Shown: positions 9,915 through 19,308, counted from the stretch's first letter. The stretch is DNA of 64,000 nt from Curtobacterium pusillum (GCF_007680845.1 NZ_VEIY01000001.1:566227-630226); one strand, 5' to 3'. The notes: a model not told the origin generated them from the letters alone. Translations and numbers: made by a program.

Positions 9915-11174
9915 CTACCCGGCGAGGAACGCAGCGACCGCGCCGTGCAGCGCGGCGAGGTCGTCGACGTGCACGAGCTCCCGGATCGAGTGCATCGACA
10001 GGAGCCCGACGCCGATGTCGATCGTCGGGATGCCGAGCCGGGTCGCCGCGATCGGGCCGATCGTCGAGCCGCCGGGGATCGTGTTCACGTTGACGAACGG
10101 CTGCCACGGCACACCGGCGGTCGTGCAGGCCGCCGCCCAGACCGCCTCACCCTTCGCCTCGGTCATGTAGCGCTGGTTCGCGCTGATCTTCAGCAGCGGA
10201 CCGGCTCCCGGACGCGGGCGGTTGGTCGGGTCGTGCTTCTCGGGCTGGTTCGGGTGCACTAGGTGCCCGGCGTCGCTCGACAGCAGCCACGAGGCCCGGA
10301 ACGCCCGCGCGGCGTCGGACCGGCTCGCACCGAGGCCCTCCTGCACGCGGCCGAGGACGTCCTCGAGGAACGGGCCGCCCGCGCCGGACGGCGTCGACGA
10401 GCCGATCTCCTCGTGGTCGAACGCCGCGAACACGGGGATGTGGTCGCCGTCGGCCGGAGCGTCGACGATGCCGCGGAGTCCGGCGTGCACGCTCGTGAGG
10501 TTGTCCATCCGACCCGAGGCGAGGAACTCCCGGTCGATGCCGATCCGCGTCGGCAGCTGGGTGTCGGCGAGGAACAGGTCCCACGAGACCGCGCCCTCAC
10601 CGAGTCGTCCACGCAACCAGGCCACCACGTCGGTGCCGCCCGCGTCCCCGTCGACCCCGACGATCGGCAGGGTGTGCCGCTGCCGGTCGATCTCCTTGCC
10701 GTCGTTCACGCCGCGGTCGAGGTGGATCGCGAGGTTCGGGATCCGGGCGACGGCGTCGGTCGACACCAGGAGGACCGAGCCGTCGGCGTCGACGACCCGG
10801 CCGGCGATCCGGAGGTCCCGGTCGAACCACGTGGACAGGAGCGCGCCGCCGTAGACCTCGACGTTCAGCTGCTCCCACCCGCCGGTCCGGACGCCGGGGT
10901 TCGGCTTGATCCGGAACCCGGGGGAGTCGGTGTGCGCGCCGAGGATCCGGAACGGGATCGTGCCCGTCGCGCCGGACGGCAGGCGCCAGGCGATGACCGC
11001 GCCGTCGCGGACCACCACGTAGGCGCCGGGCTCCGTCGGCCAGGCGTCGAGCTCCGACAGCTCGGTGAACCCTGCTCCGACGAGCCGGTCCCGAGCGGCC
11101 GCGGCGGCGTGGAACGCCGTCGGGGAGTCGGTGACGTACTGGGCGAACTCGGTGGCGATGGCGTCGGCGGTCAC
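9915..11174 (-). CDS. apeB: M18 family aminopeptidase
   Basis: A 419-residue dinuclear zinc aminopeptidase of the M18 (aspartyl/DNPEP) family that removes N-terminal, often acidic, residues from peptides in the cytosol. Metal-binding motifs are visible: GAHTDSPGFRIKPNP, FDHEEIGSSTPSGAGGPFL and SSDAGHLVHPN, plus a C-terminal SMHSIRE with the last ligand His. Length is typical. It is convergent with the DUF6264-like gene, 33 bases apart. Confidence 0.93.
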   Translation of the reverse strand: MTADAIATEFAQYVTDSPTAFHAAAAARDRLVGAGFTELSELDAWPTEPGAYVVVRDGAVIAWRLPSGATGTIPFRILGAHTDSPGFRIKPNPGVRTGGWEQLNVEVYGGALLSTWFDRDLRIAGRVVDADGSVLLVSTDAVARIPNLAIHLDRGVNDGKEIDRQRHTLPIVGVDGDAGGTDVVAWLRGRLGEGAVSWDLFLADTQLPTRIGIDREFLASGRMDNLTSVHAGLRGIVDAPADGDHIPVFAAFDHEEIGSSTPSGAGGPFLEDVLGRVQEGLGASRSDAARAFRASWLLSSDAGHLVHPNQPEKHDPTNRPRPGAGPLLKISANQRYMTEAKGEAVWAAACTTAGVPWQPFVNVNTIPGGSTIGPIAATRLGIPTIDIGVGLLSMHSIRELVHVDDLAALHGAVAAFLAG

Positions 11175-11214
11175 CCGTCCATCGTGGCACGCGGTGGCGG
11201 CGCCCAGACGCAGG

Positions 11215-11243
11215 ACGGGGCGCGCCCGTCGGACGCGCCCCGT
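11215..11243 (-). terminator. hairpin terminator after fbaA
   Basis: ACGGGGCGCG (11215-11224) pairs with CGCGCCCCGT (11234-11243) across a 9-base loop, about 36 bases beyond the fbaA stop on the minus strand. There is no U-run. It also sits just upstream of the M18 aminopeptidase gene. Confidence 0.6.
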
Positions 11244-11279
11244 TCCTCCCGTCCGGACGAACCGGACGCGACCTGCTGA

Positions 11280-12308
11280 TCAGCCCTTGGTGTGACCGGC
11301 CGACCCGAGGACCTTCGCGGCCTCGCCCACGCGGGCCGCCATGGCGGTCTCGGCGACCTTGCCCCAGGCGCGCGGGTCGTACTGCTTCTTGTTGCCGACC
11401 TCGCCGTCGATCTTGAGGACGCCCTCGTAGTTCGTGAACATCGAACCGGCGATCGAGCGCGTGAACGCGTACTGCGTGTCCGTGTCGATGTTCATCTTGA
11501 TGACGCCGTTGCGGACGGCCTCGTGGATCTCGTCGTCCGTCGAGCCGGAGCCGCCGTGGAAGACGAGGTCGAGGGGGTTCTCGCCGGTGCCGTGCTTCGC
11601 GGCGACCGAGGCCTGGATCTCGCCGAGGAGCTCCGGGCGCAGCTTCACGTTGCCGGGCTTGTAGACGCCGTGCACGTTGCCGAACGTCAGGGCGGCGATC
11701 CAGCGGCCCTGGTCGCCGAGGCCGAGCGCGTCGACGACTTTCTCGACGTCGCCGGGGGTCGTGTACAGCGCGTCGTTGGTGCCCTCGTGCTCGACACCGT
11801 CCTCCTCGCCGCCGACGACGCCGATCTCGACCTCGAGGATGGCGTTGATGTTCCGCGTCTTCTCGAGCATCGTCTTCGCGATCTCGATGTTCTCGTCGAG
11901 GGGGACCGCCGAGCCGTCCCACATGTGCGACTGGAAGATCGGGTTGCGTCCCTGCCGGACCTCTTCCTCGCTCGCGGCGATGAGCGGGAGGACGAAGCCG
12001 TCGAGGGCGTCCTTCGGGCAGTGGTCGGTGTGCAGTGCGACCGTGATGTCGTAGTTCTTCGCGACCTCGTGGGCGAACTTCGCCATCGCGAGGGCACCGG
12101 CGGCACGGTTCTTCACGGTGTGGCCGGCGAAGTAGTCGGCGCCGCCGGTGGTGACCTGGAGGATCCCGTCCGAGCCGGCCTCCGCGAGTCCCTGGAGGAC
12201 CGCGTTGATCGTCTGCGACGAGGACACGTTCACGGCCGGGTACGCGAACTTGCCGGCCTTCGCTCGTTCGATCATCTCGGCGTACTGTTCCGGCGTTGCG
12301 ATGGGCAC
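11280..12308 (-). CDS. fbaA: class II fructose-bisphosphate aldolase
   Basis: Zinc-dependent aldolase of glycolysis and gluconeogenesis. Class II motifs include HTDHCPKDALDGFVLPLI (zinc His), QSHMWDGSAVPLDENI, LEVEIGVVGGEEDGVEH and FHGGSGSTDDEI. I start at the GTG at 12308 (protein VPIATPEQYAEM), with AAGGAG 6 bases upstream. A TTG at 12323 is in frame but would place that ribosome-binding site inside the gene. It is divergent from glpX, so the 90 bases between hold both promoters and pair glycolysis with gluconeogenesis. Confidence 0.96.
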   Translation of the reverse strand: MPIATPEQYAEMIERAKAGKFAYPAVNVSSSQTINAVLQGLAEAGSDGILQVTTGGADYFAGHTVKNRAAGALAMAKFAHEVAKNYDITVALHTDHCPKDALDGFVLPLIAASEEEVRQGRNPIFQSHMWDGSAVPLDENIEIAKTMLEKTRNINAILEVEIGVVGGEEDGVEHEGTNDALYTTPGDVEKVVDALGLGDQGRWIAALTFGNVHGVYKPGNVKLRPELLGEIQASVAAKHGTGENPLDLVFHGGSGSTDDEIHEAVRNGVIKMNIDTDTQYAFTRSIAGSMFTNYEGVLKIDGEVGNKKQYDPRAWGKVAETAMAARVGEAAKVLGSAGHTKG

Positions 12309-12398
12309 GTGGATCTCCTTCAACTTCGGTGGTGTCCCGGCCGAGCCTAGTCAGGCGGACTGGAGTGTGACTCGACGCCGGTCGGTAGTCTTGGGGCC

Positions 12399-13388
12399 GT
12401 GACTCCCACCACTGAGACCGGCTCCCTGTTCCTCCAGCCTGACCGCAACCTGGCGCTCGAGCTCGTGCGTGCGACGGAGGCTGCCGCGATCCGTGCGCAG
12501 CCGTGGGTGGGTCGTGGTGAGAAGAACCTCGCGGACGGTGCCGCTGTGGACGCGATGCGGAAGTTCCTCGGGACGGTGAACTTCGACGGTGTCGTGGTGA
12601 TCGGAGAGGGCGAGAAGGACAACGCCCCGATGCTCTACAACGGTGAGCACGTCGGCAACGGCCACGGTCCCGCGTGTGACATCGCCGTGGACCCGATCGA
12701 CGGCACCTCGCTGACCGCTGCCGGCCGGCAGAACGCCATCTCGGTGATGGCGGTGTCGGATCGTGGGTCGATGTACGACCCGTCGGCGGTGTTCTACATG
12801 GACAAGATCGCCGCCGGGCCCGAGGGCCGCGGCGTCCTGGACCTGGAGAAGCCGATCGGGGAGAACATCCGCGCGCTCGCGAAGGCGAAGGGCAAGGACC
12901 TCGAGGACATGGTCGTCGCCGTCCTCGACCGTCCCCGCCACGACGAGCTCATCCGTGCGATCCGTGCCACCGGTGCCGGGACGCGGCTGCTGCTCGACGG
13001 GGACGTCGCGGGTGGGATCGCGGCGGCGCTGCCGGGGTCGACGATCGACATGTGCGTCGGGGTGGGTGGGACGCCGGAGGGCATCATCACGGCGTGTGCG
13101 ATCAAGGCGCTCGGTGGGGTGATCCTCGGCAAGCTGCAGCCCAAGGACGACGAGGAGCGGGAGAAGGCGATCGCTGCCGGGCACGACCTGGACAAGGTCC
13201 TCGACCAGGATGACCTCGTCACGGGTGACAACACGTTCTTCGTCGCGACCGGGGTCACGGACGGTGTCCTGGTCGACGGGGTGCGTCGGTCGCGTGGTGT
13301 GATCCACACCGACTCCCTCGTGCTCCGGTCCCGGTCGAACACGATCCGCCGCATCCAGGCCGACCACCGCGCCGAGAAGTGGTTCTGA
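12399..13388 (+). CDS. glpX: class II fructose-1,6-bisphosphatase
   Basis: Gluconeogenic phosphatase of the GlpX type, 329 residues. Metal and substrate motifs: [28 protein letters not shown] and [11 protein letters not shown]. The GTG start is preceded by TAGTCT at 12386-12391, 7 bases away, with no Shine-Dalgarno, which suggests a leaderless message. Its neighbour fbaA makes the same sugar phosphate in the opposite direction. Confidence 0.97.
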   Translation: MTPTTETGSLFLQPDRNLALELVRATEAAAIRAQPWVGRGEKNLADGAAVDAMRKFLGTVNFDGVVVIGEGEKDNAPMLYNGEHVGNGHGPACDIAVDPIDGTSLTAAGRQNAISVMAVSDRGSMYDPSAVFYMDKIAAGPEGRGVLDLEKPIGENIRALAKAKGKDLEDMVVAVLDRPRHDELIRAIRATGAGTRLLLDGDVAGGIAAALPGSTIDMCVGVGGTPEGIITACAIKALGGVILGKLQPKDDEEREKAIAAGHDLDKVLDQDDLVTGDNTFFVATGVTDGVLVDGVRRSRGVIHTDSLVLRSRSNTIRRIQADHRAEKWF

Positions 13389-13455
13389 CCCGCCGCTGAG
13401 CCGGACGCCGACGCCGACGCCGGCGCCGAGGTCGACGCCGGCGCCGGCGCCGAGG

Positions 13456-13520
13456 TCGAACCACGCGAACGACATCGAACCAGGCGACGGGGCCGGTTCG
13501 ACGTCGGTTTCGTGGTTCGA
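13456..13520. terminator. imperfect 26-bp hairpin between glpX and rmuC
   Basis: Arms 13456-13481 (starting TCGAACCACG) and 13495-13520 (ending CGTGGTTCGA) match at 22 of 26 positions around a 13-base loop. It lies between two convergent genes and probably ends both transcripts. Just upstream, 13400-13455 is a GC-rich run of near-repeated GCCGACGCC and GGCGCCGAGGTCG units. Confidence 0.65.
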
Positions 13521-13569
13521 CGCCGCGACGCCGCGACGCCCGACGCCCGGCGCGACCGGCGCGAGCGGG

Positions 13570-14832
13570 TCAGTCGTCGTCGACGGCGCCGACGAGCTCC
13601 GGCGCGGTGAGCAGGCGTGGCTCGTCCTCGATCGTGGACGGGTCCGCGATCACCTTCGACTCGTCGAGCAACGACAACCGACGAGCACTGGGCAGCACCT
13701 GCCGTTCCAGTGACCCCACGAACCGGTTGTAGTCGACGACCGAGCCGCGGATCGAGCGCCCGAGCTTGTCGACGTGCCCGGCCATCGTCGACAGCCGGCC
13801 GTGGAGTTCCCGCGAGATGGTGAACAGCTCCCTGGCTTCCTGTGTGACGACGTCCTGCTGCCACGAGAACGCGACGGTCTTCAACACCGACCAGAGCGTC
13901 ACGGGCGAAGCCAGTGCCACCCGCTTGCGGAACGCGTGGTCGAGCAGCCCCGGGTCGGCGGCGAGGGCACTGGCGATGAGGGACTCCGACGGGATGAACG
14001 CCACCGTCAGCTCGGGGGAGGCGTCGTACCCGGACCAGTACTCCCGCGCGGCCAGGGCGTCGACGTGCGCCCGGAGCGCCTTGACGTGCTGGCCGATGAG
14101 GTGGTCCCGGCGAGCCCCCTCGGCCCCGGTCGCGCTCGCCGGGATCTCCGCCGCCTGCAGGTAGGCGCTGAACGGCACCTTCGCGTCGACGGCGATGCTC
14201 TTCCCACCGGGCAGGTGGACGATCATGTCCGGGCGTGCGGCACCGGCGGAGGTCGTGACGGAGGACTGCACGTCGAAGTCGACTCGTTCGAGCAGACCGG
14301 CGGCCTCGACCACGTTCCGGAGCTGCGTCTCGCCCCAGACGCCCCGGGTGCTGTTGGCGGACAGTGCGCTCGCGAGGGTCTCGGCGGTGGCGCGCAGGCG
14401 TTCCTCGGACTCGGCGGCGGAGCGCAGCTGGGAGGACAGTGCTCCGTACTGCTCACTGCGGGCCTGCTCGAGTTCGGCGATCTTGGCGCGCATGACGTCG
14501 AGCGTCTGGGCGACCGGGCTCAGCGCGGAGAGCACCTTCGACTCGTTCTGGTTGCGGGCGGCGTCGGCGCCGTGCATCCGTTCGACGAGGTGCTCGAGCT
14601 CGGCGGACCGACGTTCGAGCGAGTCGACCTGCCGGCGGTACTGGGTGTCCTGGGCGTCGAGCCGTTCCTCGGCGTCCTGCCGCACGGACGCGAGCTGGCC
14701 GCGCAGCGCCTCGGCGGTCGCGCGGGCCGCGGCGGCGTCCACGCCGGCGCGCGAGCGCGCGAGCGACCAGGCGACGACGGCACCGACGGCGGTGCCGATG
14801 ACGAGACCGATGACCAGCGCGAGGATCTGCAT
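13570..14832 (-). CDS. rmuC: DNA recombination protein RmuC
   Basis: A 420-residue RmuC family protein, thought to be a PD-(D/E)XK-type nuclease limiting rearrangement between inverted repeats. Residues 1-23 form a membrane anchor (LALVIGLVIGTAVGAVVAW). Roughly 30-130 is coiled coil (DAEERLDAQDTQYRRQVDSL), followed by the RmuC domain with GVWGETQLRNVVEAAGL and SIAVDAKVPFSAYLQA, where DAK carries nuclease-fold residues. The start ATG at 14832 has AAGG 7 bases upstream. It is divergent from the iol operon. Confidence 0.92.
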   Translation of the reverse strand: MQILALVIGLVIGTAVGAVVAWSLARSRAGVDAAAARATAEALRGQLASVRQDAEERLDAQDTQYRRQVDSLERRSAELEHLVERMHGADAARNQNESKVLSALSPVAQTLDVMRAKIAELEQARSEQYGALSSQLRSAAESEERLRATAETLASALSANSTRGVWGETQLRNVVEAAGLLERVDFDVQSSVTTSAGAARPDMIVHLPGGKSIAVDAKVPFSAYLQAAEIPASATGAEGARRDHLIGQHVKALRAHVDALAAREYWSGYDASPELTVAFIPSESLIASALAADPGLLDHAFRKRVALASPVTLWSVLKTVAFSWQQDVVTQEARELFTISRELHGRLSTMAGHVDKLGRSIRGSVVDYNRFVGSLERQVLPSARRLSLLDESKVIADPSTIEDEPRLLTAPELVGAVDDD

Positions 14833-14881
14833 GACGTGACCTTGGCAGGACCCACCGACACCGCGCCTCCTGGCCGCGATC

Positions 14882-14916
14882 CATGTAATGACATTCTGGC
14901 AAACGCGGTGTACAGT
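14882..14916 (+). promoter_or_regulatory. iol operon promoter with overlapping GntR-type operator
   Basis: A -35 box ATGACA (14888-14893), exactly 17 bases, and a -10 box TACAGT (14911-14916) form a good housekeeping promoter 47 bases before iolC. The inverted repeat ATGT-AATG-ACAT (14883-14894) overlaps the -35 box. It fits the GT...AC half-sites of GntR/HutC regulators and resembles AATGTCGTGACAAT upstream of the cluster's own gntR gene. Binding there would block RNA polymerase. Confidence 0.65.
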
Positions 14917-14962
14917 CGTGATCGTCCGCCGATGAAGCCGCACGGAAGGTCCACCACGTCGC

Positions 14963-15970
14963 ATGACGAACCCAGCTCCCCACGCGTACGACGTGATCAC
15001 GATGGGACGTGTCAGCGTCGACATCTACCCCCAGCAGACGGGCCCGCTCGAAGACGTCTCGACGTTCTCGAAGTCCGTCGGCGGCAGCGCCACCAACGTC
15101 GCGATCGCGGCGGCCCGCCACGGTACGGACGCCGCCGTCATCACCCGCACGGGGAACGACCCCTTCGGCCGCTACATCGCCAGGACGCTGCCGGAGTTCG
15201 GCGTCGCGAACGAGTTCGTCGAGACGGTCGAGGGACTGAACACCCCGGTCGCGTTCTGCGAGATCTTCCCGCCGGACGACTTCCCGCTGTACTTCTACCG
15301 GGCGCCGAAGGCCCCGGACCTCATGATCACCGCGAAGTCGCTGCCGCTCCACGAGATCGAGCGGGCGGGGATCTTCTGGACGACGGTGACCGGGCTCAGC
15401 GAGGAACCGAGCCGCCAAGCCCACCACGTCGCCTACGAAGCGCGGAGCGCATCCACGAGCAGCACCAAGCTCCACACGGTGCTCGACCTCGACTACCGGT
15501 CGATGTTCTGGTCGAGCGCCGAGGCCGCCACCCGTGAGGTCGCCGTCGCCCTCGAGCACGCCACCGTCGCCGTCGGCAACCGCGAGGAGTGCGAGGTCGC
15601 GGTCGGCGAGACCGATCCGGTCCGCGCCGCCGACGCCCTCCTCGAGCGCGGGGTCGAGCTGGCCATCGTCAAGCAGGGGCCGAAGGGCGTGCTGGCGAAG
15701 ACCCGCGACGAGTTCGTCGAGTTCCGCCCGCACCACATCGACGTCGTGAACGGCCTCGGGTCGGGTGACGGCTTCGGCGGTGCACTCACCCACGGGCTCC
15801 TCGAGGGCTGGGGTCTCGAGCGCATCCTCGCCTTCTGCAACGCCGCCGGCGCGATCGTCGCCACGCGCTTCGAGTGCTCCACCGCGATGCCGACGAGCGA
15901 CGAGATCGAGCAGTTCATCCAGTCGAACCCCGCCGAGGGGACGAACCACGAGGAGTCCGTCCATGCCTGA
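14963..15970 (+). CDS. iolC: 5-dehydro-2-deoxygluconokinase
   Basis: PfkB-family kinase that phosphorylates 5-dehydro-2-deoxygluconate (DKG) in myo-inositol breakdown. Of 335 residues, the N-terminal sugar-site motif is VGGSATNVAIAAARHG, and the C-terminal PfkB signature with the catalytic base is NGLGSGDGFGGAL. It is the first gene of the operon, and its stop lies inside the start region of the next gene (8-base overlap). Confidence 0.93.
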   Translation: MTNPAPHAYDVITMGRVSVDIYPQQTGPLEDVSTFSKSVGGSATNVAIAAARHGTDAAVITRTGNDPFGRYIARTLPEFGVANEFVETVEGLNTPVAFCEIFPPDDFPLYFYRAPKAPDLMITAKSLPLHEIERAGIFWTTVTGLSEEPSRQAHHVAYEARSASTSSTKLHTVLDLDYRSMFWSSAEAATREVAVALEHATVAVGNREECEVAVGETDPVRAADALLERGVELAIVKQGPKGVLAKTRDEFVEFRPHHIDVVNGLGSGDGFGGALTHGLLEGWGLERILAFCNAAGAIVATRFECSTAMPTSDEIEQFIQSNPAEGTNHEESVHA

Positions 15971-16886
15971 GATCAGCGCCGCCGACTTCCAGCGCCTCCG
16001 GGACGTCCGCGCCTCGCAGCCCGAGCAGATCCAGACCGCGCTTGCGGCCCGCACCAAGCGAAGCCTCCTGGCCGACGACGGCAAGCTCTTCATCGTCGCC
16101 GCCGACCACCCCGCACGCGGCGCCCTGGGCGTGCGCGACGACGAGTCCGCGATGGCCGACCGCTACGACCTGCTCGAGCGCCTCGTGACCGCCCTCGGCC
16201 GACCCGGTGTCGACGGGGTCCTCGGCACCCCGGACATCCTCGAGGACCTCGCGCTCCTCGGCGTCCTCGACGGCAAGGTCGTCGTCGGCTCGATGAACCG
16301 CGGCGGGTTGCGCGGAGCGACCTTCGAGATGGACGACCGGTACACGGCGTACTCGGCCGCGTCGATCAAGGACGCCGGCCTCGACTTCGCGAAGCTCCTC
16401 GTCCGCATCAACCTCGCCGACGGCGGCACCGCCCCGACCCTCGAGGCGACCGCGCGCGCCGTGTCCGAGGCCGCGGCCCAGCAGCTGCCCATCATGCTCG
16501 AGCCGTTCATGTCCGAGTGGAAGGACGACCGGATCGTGAACGACCTCTCCACGGACGCCGTCATCACCTCGATGGCGATCGCCGCCGGTCTCGGCGAGTC
16601 GAGCGCCTACAGCTGGCTGAAGATCCCGGTCGTCGACGACATGGAGCGGGTGATGGCGGCGACGACACTGCCGACGCTCCTGCTCGGTGGCGACCCGTCG
16701 ACCAAGCCGCTCGAGACCTACGCCAAGTGGGCTGACGCGCTCGCCCTGCCGGGCGTGCGCGGTCTCGTCGTCGGCCGCACCCTGCTCTACCCCGGGGACG
16801 GCGACGTCGCCGCCGCCGTGGACGTCGCCGCGGGTCTCGTCCACAGGAACGTGCACACCACCACACTCGAAGGAAGCAACGCATGA
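15963..16886 (+). CDS. Cgl0159-type (beta/alpha)8-barrel protein, probable class I aldolase
   Basis: A 307-residue TIM-barrel protein of the kind found beside iolC in corynebacterial inositol clusters. Its sequence resembles DeoC/FbaB/LacD-type aldolases: IVAADHPARGALGV near the N-terminus, KLLVRINLADGG in the middle, WLKIPVVDDMERV (a candidate Schiff-base Lys) and PTLLLGGDP near the end. The cluster lacks a classical IolJ aldolase, so this protein is a good candidate to split DKG-6-phosphate into malonate semialdehyde and DHAP; that is inference. It overlaps iolC by 8 bases and iolA by 4. Confidence 0.8.
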   Translation: MPEISAADFQRLRDVRASQPEQIQTALAARTKRSLLADDGKLFIVAADHPARGALGVRDDESAMADRYDLLERLVTALGRPGVDGVLGTPDILEDLALLGVLDGKVVVGSMNRGGLRGATFEMDDRYTAYSAASIKDAGLDFAKLLVRINLADGGTAPTLEATARAVSEAAAQQLPIMLEPFMSEWKDDRIVNDLSTDAVITSMAIAAGLGESSAYSWLKIPVVDDMERVMAATTLPTLLLGGDPSTKPLETYAKWADALALPGVRGLVVGRTLLYPGDGDVAAAVDVAAGLVHRNVHTTTLEGSNA

Positions 16887-18394
16887 CGATCACCGACACG
16901 ACCACCACCACGGTCGGCCACTGGATCGACGGGGCACGTGTGGCCTCGCAGTCCGGCAACACGGCTCCGGTCTACGACCCGGCGCTCGGTGTCGCGACGA
17001 AGCAGGTCGCGCTGGCGAACGAGGACGAGATCCAGGCCGCCATCGCGAGCGCCAAGGCCGCGTTCCCGGCGTGGAGCAACCTCTCGCTGTCGAAGCGTCA
17101 GCAGATCCTGTTCTCCTTCCGCGAGATCCTCAACCGGGACAAGGGCGAGCTCGCCGAGATCATCACGAGCGAGCACGGCAAGGTCATCGACGACGCCCTG
17201 GGCGAGATCGCCCGCGGGCAGGAGGTCGTCGAGCTCGCGACGAACATCCCGAGCCTCCTGAAGGGTGAGTTCAGCGACCAGGTGTCGACCGGCATCGACG
17301 TGTACTCGATCCGGCAGCCGCTCGGTGTCGTCGGCATCATCAGCCCGTTCAACTTCCCGGCGATGGTCCCGCTGTGGTTCCTGCCGATCGCGATCGCGGC
17401 CGGCAACACCGTCGTGCTCAAGCCGAGCGAGAAGGACCCGAGTGCGGCCATCTGGTTGGCGGAGAAGTTCCAGGAGGCCGGCCTCCCGGACGGCGTCTTC
17501 AACGTCCTCAACGGCGACAAGCTGAGCGTCGACGGGCTCCTCACCAGCCCCGACGTCGAGTCGATCTCGTTCGTCGGGTCGACCCCGATCGCGCAGTACG
17601 TCTACGAGACCGGCACGAAGCACGGCAAGCGCGTGCAGGCCCTCGGCGGCGCGAAGAACCACATGCTCGTGCTGCCGGACGCCGACCTCGACCTCGTCGC
17701 GGACAACGCCATCAACGCGGGCTTCGGCTCGGCGGGGGAGCGCTGCATGGCGATCTCGGTCGTCGTCGCCGTCGAGCCCGTCGCGGACGAGCTCATCGAG
17801 AAGATCACGGCCCGCGCGGCCACCCTGCGCATCGGTGACGGGCGTCGCGGGTGCGACATGGGCCCGCTCGTCACGAAGCAGCACCGTGACAAGGTCGCCT
17901 CGTACATCGAGGTCGCCGAGCAGGACGGTGCGGTGGTCGTGGTGGACGGCCGCACCGTCCGACCCGACGGCGACGAGAACGGCTTCTGGCTGGGCCCGAC
18001 CCTCATCGACAAGGTGCCCACGACGAGCCGCGTGTACACGGAGGAGATCTTCGGCCCGGTGCTGTCGGTCGTCCGGGTCGCGTCCTACGAAGAGGGCCTC
18101 GAGCTCATCAACTCGGGCGCCTACGGCAACGGCACCGCCATCTTCACCAACGACGGCGGCGCCGCCCGCCGGTTCCAGCGCGACGTGCAGGTCGGCATGA
18201 TCGGCATCAACGTGCCGATCCCCGTCCCGGTCGCGTACTACTCGTTCGGCGGGTGGAAGAACTCGCTGTTCGGCGACCACAAGGCGTACGGCGCCGACGG
18301 CGTGAGCTTCTTCACCCGCCAGAAGGCGATCACGTCGCGGTGGCTCGACCCCTCGCACGGCGGCATCAACCTCGGCTTCCCCTCGAACAACTGA
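16883..18394 (+). CDS. iolA: CoA-acylating methylmalonate-semialdehyde dehydrogenase
   Basis: Oxidises malonate semialdehyde to acetyl-CoA and CO2 (and methylmalonate semialdehyde to propionyl-CoA) with NAD and CoA. The 503 residues carry the ALDH nucleophile Cys288 in GSAGERCMAISV. LGGAKNHMLVLPD, where other ALDHs have the general-base Glu region, is characteristic of the MMSDH subfamily. GVVGIISPFNFPAMVPLW is the cofactor region. It starts inside the previous stop (ATGA). Confidence 0.95.
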   Translation: MTITDTTTTTVGHWIDGARVASQSGNTAPVYDPALGVATKQVALANEDEIQAAIASAKAAFPAWSNLSLSKRQQILFSFREILNRDKGELAEIITSEHGKVIDDALGEIARGQEVVELATNIPSLLKGEFSDQVSTGIDVYSIRQPLGVVGIISPFNFPAMVPLWFLPIAIAAGNTVVLKPSEKDPSAAIWLAEKFQEAGLPDGVFNVLNGDKLSVDGLLTSPDVESISFVGSTPIAQYVYETGTKHGKRVQALGGAKNHMLVLPDADLDLVADNAINAGFGSAGERCMAISVVVAVEPVADELIEKITARAATLRIGDGRRGCDMGPLVTKQHRDKVASYIEVAEQDGAVVVVDGRTVRPDGDENGFWLGPTLIDKVPTTSRVYTEEIFGPVLSVVRVASYEEGLELINSGAYGNGTAIFTNDGGAARRFQRDVQVGMIGINVPIPVPVAYYSFGGWKNSLFGDHKAYGADGVSFFTRQKAITSRWLDPSHGGINLGFPSNN

Positions 18395-18402
18395 CCCCGC
18401 GC

Positions 18403-19308
18403 ATGACGAACGAACAGCACCAGCACGACAGCTGGTTCGTCCCGGCTGGCTCCCGCCCCGAGGCGGGCTGGACCGACGTGGTCGACGGACGCATCGAGGG
18501 GTGGGCGCACACCGGTCTCCGGACCGGCAGCCTGTCCGACGGAGGCGAGCTGCGCCTCCAGGCCGACGCCGTGGAGCGCATCGTCGTCCCCCTGTCGGGG
18601 AACTTCACCGTCGTGTACGACGGCACGGAGCAGGTCCTGGAGGGACGTGCGAGCGTCTTCGACGGACCCACCGACGTCCTGTACCTCGGTTCGGGAACGG
18701 AGGCGCGGATCACCGGGGCTGGTCGCCTCGCGGTCGCCGAGGCGCCCACCGACGTCGTCAAGCCGAGCACGTACGTGGCGCGGCAGGACGTCCCGGTGGA
18801 GCTGCGCGGCGCCGGGCAGTCGAGCCGGCAGGTGCACAACTTCGGTACTCCGGCGGCGCTCGACGCGGTGAAGTTCATCGTGTGCGAGGTGATCACGCCG
18901 GCCGGCAACTGGTCGTCGTACCCGCCGCACAAGCACGACACGAACGTGCCGGGCGAGGAGTCGAACCTCGAGGAGATCTACTACTACGAGTCCGCCGTCG
19001 CCCGCGGCGTCTCCGCCCCGGCGAGTGCCGATCCGTTCGCGCTGCACCGGACCTACGCGTCGGACGACCGTGCGATCGACGAGTTCCGCGAGGTCCGCAC
19101 CGGCGACATCGCCTTGGTGCCGTACGGCTGGCACGGTCCCGCCGTCGCGGCGCCCGGCTACGACATGTACTACCTCAACGTGATGGCCGGACCCGACCCG
19201 GAGCGCGTGTGGAACATCACCGACGACCCTGCCCACGGCTGGGTCCGCCAGGTCTGGGATTCGCAGGAAGTGGACCCCCGACTGCCGTACGAAAGGAAGC
19301 ACGCGTGA
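18403..19308 (+). CDS. iolB: 5-deoxy-glucuronate isomerase
   Basis: Converts 5-deoxy-glucuronate to 5-dehydro-2-deoxygluconate, the IolC substrate. It is a 301-residue bicupin, with metal ligands likely in the second cupin: YPPHKHDTNVPGEESNLEEI followed by PYGWHGPAVAAPGY. The start is the ATG at 18403 (MTNEQHQHDSW), 8 bases after iolA; a longer frame would overlap iolA. The stop overlaps the iolD GTG by 4 bases. Confidence 0.94.
   Translation: MTNEQHQHDSWFVPAGSRPEAGWTDVVDGRIEGWAHTGLRTGSLSDGGELRLQADAVERIVVPLSGNFTVVYDGTEQVLEGRASVFDGPTDVLYLGSGTEARITGAGRLAVAEAPTDVVKPSTYVARQDVPVELRGAGQSSRQVHNFGTPAALDAVKFIVCEVITPAGNWSSYPPHKHDTNVPGEESNLEEIYYYESAVARGVSAPASADPFALHRTYASDDRAIDEFREVRTGDIALVPYGWHGPAVAAPGYDMYYLNVMAGPDPERVWNITDDPAHGWVRQVWDSQEVDPRLPYERKHA

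Noticed and set aside
14858..14876. GCGCCTCCTGGCC in the iol promoter gap as another copy of the dispersed element
   Set aside because: The match to the reverse complement is broken after 10 bases and lacks the GGCCCCGCC tail; too weak to count.
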